This document shows positions 57,075 through 64,000 of a DNA stretch of 64,000 nt, piece after piece. The stretch's first letter is position 1. Each line of letters starts with the position of its first letter. A model generated the notes under the pieces. The model was given only the letters and a program-made list of their open reading frames with translations, had not been told where the DNA came from and made no database searches. The translations under genes and the position numbers were made by a program. Source of the stretch: Pseudopithomyces maydicus (Eukaryota > Ascomycota > Dothideomycetes > Pleosporales > Didymosphaeriaceae). Where the stretch lies: positions 868,001 to 932,000 of the forward strand of contig JANTUC010000017.1 in the NCBI GenBank assembly GCA_026873275.1, read 5' to 3'.

Positions 57075-58443
57075 ATGGCAACCTCCTCCATCTTCCTCAC
57101 GCCGCGGGCCCTCGGAGTCTACGCAATCATCGTCGTGCTCTTCTTCACAGTCCGCCAGCTGGGCACCACACAGGCTACCTACAGCACAGCAGAATGGACG
57201 TCCGACAAGCTCTCAAAAATCGCCGGCTCGTCCGGTCCTAAGACGGCCAACTCGACGCTCGACTTCCAGGAAGTCATCTACATCTCCATGCCCTATCGAA
57301 CCGACCGACAAGATGCCATGGTACTCACCGCCGTGCAATCCGGAATCAAGCTCAGCAAGATGATCGCCGGTGTTCCGTCGGCCGACGTCCACGAAAAGGC
57401 GCGTCCGCTGGCAGCGCATCCCAAGGACGACCCGAAGAAGCCCTGGTTGGGCGTGTGGAGGGCGCACGCAAACGCCTGGCGATACATGATCGATAACGAC
57501 ATCCAGTCTGCTCTGATCATGGAGGATGACGTCGACTGGGACCAAAACGTAAGAGACGTGTTTGGACAGTGGAACTGGCAGATGAAGAACAACAATTCAC
57601 TGGCGGAGAACAACGGCCATGGAACAAAGGGCGAGACTTGCGAATATGGTGAGTTTTATCTTTCCCACAGAGTCGTTCCTCGCGCCTTCGCTTGCACAAA
57701 TCGTTGCAATCGAGGACACAACCAGGCGTACATATTGTGATGGGCACACTCATTGCGCGACATCCACGAGCGAGTCACTGTCGCACAGTCAATCGCAAAT
57801 CGCACCATCAGCATGCTAACAACATCCGACAGGCTGCGACTGGGACATTATCAACATGGGACAGTGCGCCTACAAGCCGCATCCGACCGACAAGTCGCAC
57901 TTCACGTACCACGACCCCAACTCCCCCACCATCGGTTCCCACACCAAAGGCTTCGTCAAAGAGATGACTGAAAGCTGGGGCTACAAGAAGGAAGACGCGG
58001 GCGTGCGCCTCGTCACACCCTCCTACCAGCCGCTCTGCACCATGGGGTAAGCTTTTCCTCTTCCCTCTTTTCTCCCTTCCCCACAGGCACACACACGTAC
58101 TTACGCCGCCCTCCTCAGCTACGCCATGACCCAACGCGGCGCACGGCGTGCCCTCTACCAGATCGGCGGCTTCCTCGCCTTCGACAACCCCATCGACTGG
58201 GAATTCATCGACCACATGAAATCGGGCCGCCTCCTCTCGTACACAGTATCGCCGCCGCTGCTCGTAAAGTGGAAGGTGTTTGGGCCCGGAGACACGGACA
58301 ACGACTACGGGTTCGAATACAAGGCTGATGACAAGGTGGATAAGACTTCCGGAGGAGGTGTGTCGAAGGGGTTGTTGCACAGCGCGAGGGAGGGACTGAA
58401 GGTGTTGGATGGGAAGTTTCATGAGTGGAAGACGGAGGGGTAG
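57075..58443 (+). CDS. Glycosyltransferase family 25 (type II membrane protein)
   Basis: Three exons, 57075-57648, 57833-58046 and 58119-58443, introns 184 and 72 nt in phase; 370 residues. Residues 11-27 (ALGVYAIIVVLFFTVRQ) form a signal anchor, as in Golgi enzymes. The catalytic part has EVIYISMPYRTDRQDAM (donor-site start), GVWRAHANAWRYMI, the acidic metal-binding MEDDVDWD (149-156), a GCDWDIINMGQCA block, and YAMTQRGARRAL with PIDWEFIDHM. This order fits the LPS-type/collagen-type galactosyltransferase family GT25. In fungi these are annotated as LPS glycosyltransferases; the acceptor is unknown. The protein ends HEWKTEG. Confidence 0.92.
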
Positions 58444-60215
58444 GATCCTTGCTCCAGAGAGCGGATGGGATCATCCGATGGAAGAAATATATCCCTGAAG
58501 AGAGGGAAGAAGGAATTGAAGAGGGATTGATGAGGAGATGGGAAAAAGAGTGCAGCGTCCCGACAGATGGCACGAATCCCACGACGGGGGTTATTTTCTC
58601 TGGCGTCCTGGTCTGCGCGATGTGCACGCCACGATACCACTTTCTTGCAGGTTCATATTCGGCACTTGTATACTTATAATCGACGATATCTAGGGATTGT
58701 AACGCGGGAGTAGGGGCGAGTTTAGACGTACTGCAGTGGCGCATCTGCGGATTGTTTGGGTAGCGAAGGCGTTCATCGACATTGAAATGATACGAATCGA
58801 GAAGAAGCGATATTCTAATATAAATTAAAAAAACATGAATTCAAACTACATGCCTGTACGGGGCTTTCAACAACTAGATGGCAAAAGGGAAGAGAGTGAT
58901 GGCACATGCATGAAAGACAATTTTCCGTTCTATAAAAATGATTGGCATCTTGTTTCTTCAAGAATAACTCCAGCAAGCACTACATCATCAACAAGGAATC
59001 AAGCTCTCCTCCCACGATACACCTTTTTCTCACCCCTAGCTTTCCATTCGCTAAATAAACAGCACAATCTTATACACTCACCTACGAACCACACCGCCAA
59101 AGTACACAATTTATACATCACACACCAGTTCTCCCCATCGTTGACCCCAACCCAACCCCTCAATGTCAAACACCCATCCATATATCCAAGAATAAGAAAC
59201 AAAAAAAGTACATTTAGCCAACCTAACTACACCCCACTCCACCCATCCACCCACCCATTCACCCAGCCAAACCCATCCATCACCACCCATCCATCCATCC
59301 ATACACATACCCACCATCCACCCACCTCGAACATATACAACATCAAAGATAAAAAGTTTTCAAAGTCAAACGAACGACAAGAACAACCAGCCTACTTATA
59401 AAAAACCTCACTTTGAATTCTTTTTTCGAGGAGACGAAACAAGAAAAAAAGAAACAAGGGGGAAGAGGGGGGAGTTTTACAAAAATAACAAAAAACAAAA
59501 AAAAAAAAGCAGCAAAGGTTCCTAGACCACATACAGACACAAGACACAGACAGACAGACACGACCCATGAACCAACCCAATCCACCGACGCCATCGCTAC
59601 AGTATTGGCCCATGTTGAAGCTTGCCACCGGTGCCCCCAATGCCCAACCCCAGAAACGCTATGCCGCTCCAACTTATGTATGTAAAATGTGTGCAGTACG
59701 GGAAACAGAAACAGAGGCAGAAGCAGGAAAAAAAAGCAGCAAAGCAAGGTTCAAGGAAAGAAAAATCAATCGAGCAATTTTAAAGGAGCGAGGAGGTACC
59801 ATGTAGTAGTAGTCCAAGGAAAACCAGCAAATTAAGTAAAGGAAAGGCAGCAAAAGGGACGACCACCCCTGGCAGAATTCAAAAGCAGTTCAGCAAACCA
59901 TGTGAAGCCTGTGTGCCGCCCGTATCCGTACTTTTACCCATTTTCCACCAGGCTTTTGCGAGAGATTTTGACCCACCGAACACCATGCCACTGCCTGTCC
60001 AGAAGGTATTAAACACCATCGCCGAAAGATCTCCAGTCTATGTTCACCAGCCGTACCATGCCTGCAAATGCCGCAAATCTTAAACCATTCTGTGAAAAGT
60101 CCCCATGCAGTGAGATCTTGCCTGCGCCCACCTAGCCGAGAAAACCGTCCCATGCCAAAATGCTCGAGCAAGATCCAAGGCTCGAAACATCAATACCGAT
60201 TATGTACGAAAAAGT
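58444..60215. other. Low-complexity intergenic region between convergent genes
   Basis: 1.8 kb of 3' flanks. About 59220-59330 is rich in CCAT/CCACC units and 59440-59780 is purine-rich with poly-A tracts. Open frames here translate these simple repeats and are not genes. Confidence 0.5.
59220..59330. repeat. Imperfect CCAT/CCACC microsatellite
   Basis: Strand-asymmetric cytosine-rich stretch with many CCATC and CCACC units, including three consecutive CCAT units near 59290-59302. Non-coding. Confidence 0.7.
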
Positions 60216-62225
60216 TTATGCAGGGGATTTATTCGAGTTGTTAGGTGCGTTGCGGCGGTCATCGTTAACGGACAAACCACCGAAGCCAGTGGAGAGGAAA
60301 GAGAAGGGGTCGTTGCGTCCGTCACCACCGTTGACAGCTCCTTGGTTGGGGTAAGGGTCGGCGGAAGTGAATGCGGCTTCTGCAGAGCGGCTGTCGAAAG
60401 GAGTTGAGTGCATGCCACCGTTAGGAGCATACTGGGCGCCCATGGATGGGTAAGGGCTAGCAGCGCCGATTCCGGAAGGAAGAGCGTACGAGCTAGGAGG
60501 TCCGCCGTACTGCTGCGCAGGGTAGCCACCAGCAGCAAAAGGAGCCGCACCGAAGGGACCTGCACCAGGAGTTCCGCCCATGGACGGAGGACCCATGCCG
60601 AAGCTAGAAGGAGTCTCCATGGGAGAAGGGAATGCGGGATCGGCGACGACGGCAGCTCCAGCACGGCTAGCACCGCAGCGGAGGCACTGCACATTCTTGG
60701 CAAAGTTGTGGTAGCCGCAGCCGTTCTCGCCGCACTTCCAGTCACCGGCACGGAAAGGAACAACGCCGTTGCCGCCGCGGCCCATGTGGCCCTGGCCACC
60801 GCCCATGCCGTGACCGTGACCGTGACCATGTCCCATGTGCTGAGGGGGTCCCATCATGGAGGGCGGGCCATATCCATAACCGCCGTATCCCATTGGGTCG
60901 CCGCCGGGTGGGCCCTGCATGGCCGGGAAAGAGCAGCGGAAGCATGCAGTGCGACGCTGGAAGTTGGAGAAGCCGCACGAGGGGCAGTTCCAGTCGCCAG
61001 GGCGGGGGCGGTTCTTGCTCGGCGGGAAGGGGCTCAAGATGTCAGCAGCACGGTCGAGCACGCGGCTGGAAGAGGGCGAAACTTCGATGGCCTTTTCGTT
61101 GAGGGCGCGCCCGTTCATGCACAAGCTCTCGGCAGCCTACGACAAGTTAGCTGCTTGCAATGGCGTTCTGGCAACGTTCGCTTACCTCTTCGTGGGAAGA
61201 AAAAATGGCGAAACCCGAGCCAGTGGGCTTGTGCTGATCGGGCGTACGCAGCGTCCAGAAGGCAATCGGGCGACCGCCGAACTGGGTGAACCAGCTCTCG
61301 AGTTCAGACTGTGTAGTGTCATGGGGAAGACCGCTCATGTGCAGAACCTTACTCCGCTCAGAGAGGAAAGCGCGAACGTCGGCGCGGGCATCCATTGGTT
61401 TTGTGAGCACGTCGGGGTGGTCTTGCGGAGGTTGGGATTTGCGGATGAGTCCTCTGAGCACGCGTGCAAGTGTGACTGCCTCTTCCATAGCCCGCCTTGG
61501 CGAGGCAGGAGCGAGGGCCTGCAGGTGGAAAGGCAGGTTGTGCTTAATCGGCGCCGACGACTGCACCGGCTCAACCTCAAGGGCAGCGCAGATATTGGAC
61601 AGGGCACTGGAGCCGAACGGCAAGCTCTCGGGATGGTGCGCCTGCCAGCGCTGATACTCGGTGCGCAGATCAAAAGTACGCGAATGTTGCAGGTAGGGGG
61701 GCAGTACAACGGCCTTATCACGGGCCTCACGGGGCAGTTGCACTCTAAGATCCCAGCTATCAAGGGTGACGAAAGCAAACTCAAGGTTCTTGGACAGGAG
61801 GTGATCTTGGGCAAAGGTGTCGAAGCGATTGATGGCGTCGCGGAAGGTGCCTGCGTTACGCACCTGATCCCATGTCAAAGTAGTCAGACTCGCTGGTGTG
61901 TTGGTCAGCCAATGTTCGGTGCCGTGTGCAGGCAGATGCCCGGGAGGTGGAGACGACTCACTGCACAGCGCCGTGATGGGGGTGTTGACGGGCTTTACCA
62001 GGACGCTCTCGCGGTGCAACTGGGGGGCTCGTCAGCAGCTGTAGACACGGTCGGGGGTAGCAGACGTACTTCTTCGCAGCTCTTCGCATCAAGCAGTATC
62101 CAGCCTAACTCAATCACCTCAGCACTATCCTTGGTCACGTAGACGCCGTGCTCATCGCAGGTGGTGGCGACGTGTATCACGACGTAGCGGTCGAGGTTGG
62201 GGGACTGTGGGCTGGCCGTTGCCAT
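60216..62225 (-). CDS. Exonuclease-like / RRM / RanBP2-zinc-finger RNA-binding protein
   Basis: Three exons (62225-62070, 62019-61186, 61136-60216; introns 50 and 49 nt) give 636 residues. The N-terminal half resembles an ERI-1/3'hExo DEDDh exonuclease: RYVVIHVATTCD (residues 14-24), EVIELGWILLD, FAFVTLDSWDLRVQLP. The DxE metal motif is replaced by H18-V-A20 and the final HxxxxD is not visible, so it is probably inactive. An RRM follows (about 274-335, KVLHMSGLPHDTTQSELE, GSGFAIF). Two RanBP2-type zinc fingers follow (GDWNCPSCGFSNFQRRTACF at 377-396, and a second near 457-480). A Gly/Pro/Ser/Ala-rich tail completes it. Fungal relatives are often named asparagine-rich protein. It most likely binds single-stranded RNA. 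Confidence 0.9.
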
Positions 62226-63804
62226 GGCTGCGGTGGGTATGTGAGGAGAGGGGCTTCTCGGGGGCGTGGACGAGCTGCACTCGGCCGTTGCTGCAGTGTG
62301 TCTGGGGCTGGGGGGCAGGATGGGAAGCTGCTACGAACGGCGGCGGCAGGTGCGGAGGGACGTGGGAGGAAAGCTGCAGGACGTTGGCGACGAGGGTATG
62401 GATCCAGCCACTAACGGTGTTGCAAGCTGCAGACGGAGAGAGAGGAGGAGATGGGGCTCGCGGATGAGACGAGATGGAGACGACCTTGTTTGTAGGCCCG
62501 GGAAGAGGTCGAGGTGAGAGAGCGACCGTGCGCGTATCCCTCTGCATAGGATTAGAATTTCTAGAAGCTGGGAGCTAAGGCCTCGCGGCGAATAGTTGCT
62601 GCCGTGCAGTGCCTCACCACGGGTGCTGCAACGACGAGTGATGGCACCCGTGTCCAACGGCTGCCTGCATGTCGTCGTCCGTGGCCGCCCGCTGACCTTG
62701 ACCGTCGCCGTCGCCACTCGCTGCGAGTTGCTCTTACCGCGCGTGCTGCTGGCGGCTCTGCTGGGGCCTGCGTGGCACTCGCGCCGCCGCGATTGGTATC
62801 TGAAACACACCACCACAGCGTACCATGTGCAGTCGCCCACCCACCACGCCGCCCACAGTGCATCTGCCGCGAGCCCCCAGTGCACAGCGTCGATCGACGC
62901 TGCTCTCTTGTGTGCTGCCAGACGGTGCGCAGGGGGCAGGGATCAGGGGCTTGCTGTCTGTGAGCTCTGTGGATGGATAAGACGGCCTCATTATCACTGC
63001 TGCTGTTGCTGCTATTGCTGTTGCTGCTATTTCTACTTTTGCTCTGCTGCTCACCCCCTCCCCAGCTGAGTGGGATACAGAGACAGCAGCACGTAGCAAC
63101 AGGGATGCTGTACACAGCTGTCCACTGCCTGTGCAGCAGCTGGCACTTTTGGCCCCCTATATTGATCCTTCTCCTCCCACCACCCCCATTCAGGGCTGCC
63201 ATGCGCACTCCCCCGCCGCCTATCCCGCTCCGCATCCATTCACAACTCCTGGCTCCGCGGGGTTGGCCAAGACCGGATGGGCAACCAGCAGCAGCACGCA
63301 GTCAAGAGCCCGAGGCCGACTCATTGGCGCTGGTCCTTTCTATTCCGGGCACTAGCTGCCGGTGAAGCACGTCGTGTACATCCATAGGGCAGTGAGACTG
63401 GGTTGACTAAGAGTGCTCTCCAGGCCGTTGCCGTGCCCCTTTACTTTTAAATACCTCCGCTCCGACTTCCAAAGACCCACGGACGCGCGCGCGCCTGCAC
63501 ACGACTGTGGCACAAGTTAATTTGTGCTCGTTCCATGCGCATTGTGAGACGCTGCCTCTCCTCTGTCCTTGTCCAGCCTTGCACCCATAATAGCGAAACG
63601 CCGATTCGCCGCCTTCCCCATGTCCCGCGGCTTTCAACCATCCCCGCGAGAGCGAGAGTGAGTTCACCCAGTGCAGGCCGCGGCCTTGTCCATTACAAAC
63701 GCCCCCTCCCCCGCGCCTGGTTACCTGCATATTAAATCCGCCCGACCCCGACCCTCGTCAATTACACCCTCTAATTGCCACCAAGGACCTTCTCGTACCG
63801 CGTC
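62226..63804. other. Divergent spacer with simple repeats
   Basis: 1.6 kb between the RNA-binding gene and the F-box gene. It is GC-rich with CTG/TTG triplets near 62995-63055. The many overlapping open frames on both strands are typical of GC-rich non-coding DNA. The right end has a CCGCC/CCAAGG leader before ATG 63805. Confidence 0.4.
62995..63055. repeat. Imperfect CTG/TTG triplet repeat
   Basis: About twenty mostly CTG, TTG or CTA triplets in non-coding DNA upstream of the F-box gene. Confidence 0.75.
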
Positions 63805-64000
63805 ATGGGGTTCATGAAGAAGTTCCGCCGCCAGAAGACGCCCAAAAACAAAGAGCTCCGCGCACGCGACGACCACGCCTACCCGGCATACCATGGCCCC
63901 GACCAGACGCAGCGACTGCCGGACGCCATCCTGCGACGCATCTTCGAAGAGGTGTGCCCGCACTCGAGCGATGAGTCTCTCGAACCGAGCGAGGACTCGG
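63805..64000 (+). CDS. F-box protein, N-terminal part (cut by right edge)
   Basis: ATG 63805 opens a frame of 65 codons to the edge: a basic start MGFMKKFRRQKTPKNKEL, then QTQRLPDAILRRIFEEVCPH, which is the LPxxxLxxIF core of an F-box. F-box proteins link substrates to SCF ubiquitin ligases; the substrate-binding part is outside the window. The basic MGF(M/L)KKFR start is familiar from fungal F-box proteins of unknown target. Confidence 0.8.
   Translation, partial: MGFMKKFRRQKTPKNKELRARDDHAYPAYHGPDQTQRLPDAILRRIFEEVCPHSSDESLEPSEDS

Noticed and set aside
58835..59401. 188-codon Pro/Ser/Thr/His-rich frame
   Set aside because: Translates the CCAT/CCACC simple repeat in a 3' flank; no start context or homology cue.
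60408..61289. Plus-strand frame antisense to the RNA-binding gene
   Set aside because: Ala/Arg-rich shadow of a GC-rich gene; the minus strand has zinc fingers and introns.

Overview
This is nuclear DNA from a filamentous ascomycete (Pezizomycotina). The grounds are short 46-184 nt GT-AG introns with CTGAC/CTAAC-like branch points, a single dispersed 5S rRNA gene, and a gene set with HET, Pth11-type rhodopsin-domain, NLR-like ankyrin, CorA-like and small secreted lectin-like genes. A dothideomycete is my best guess from gene style only.

Layout. 1-7 kb is GC-rich housekeeping: cysteinyl-tRNA synthetase (cut by the left edge), TRM61 tRNA methyltransferase on the opposite strand, a PhoD-like membrane phosphatase and a possible 42-residue Cys/His peptide gene. 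8-17 kb is AT-richer and sparse: a CorA-like membrane protein, an orphan coiled-coil protein, an NAD(P)-binding protein, a hemerythrin-domain protein and an overlooked two-exon small gene. 17-25 kb holds a polytopic membrane protein, a HET-domain gene, a DN-repeat protein, a secreted ricin-B-like protein and a histidine-phosphatase gene with broken frame. 26-44 kb is accessory: a rhodopsin-domain receptor, a ten-exon 2118-residue NLR-like gene (degenerate esterase, degenerate NACHT, ankyrin repeats, SPRY), a membrane protein with a frameshift, a 5S rRNA gene, a multicopper oxidase lacking several copper ligands, and a single-pass membrane protein with a frameshift. 44-64 kb returns to conserved genes: an unknown protein, a WDR89-like WD40 protein, SDH3, a Rad9/Crb2/53BP1-type checkpoint protein, a family 25 glycosyltransferase, an exonuclease-like/RRM/RanBP2 zinc-finger protein and the start of an F-box gene.

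Exon structures were built by hand from splice sites, reading phase and family resemblance. Five or more reading-frame breaks in four genes can each be repaired by one extra base in a mononucleotide run. One lies in the otherwise intact checkpoint gene, so homopolymer under-calling in the assembly is a serious alternative to pseudogenes.

The most notable items are the NLR-like protein whose two catalytic modules both look inactivated, the multicopper oxidase with an intact type 1 site but an incomplete trinuclear site, and the ERI-like exonuclease domain that has lost its DxE motif.
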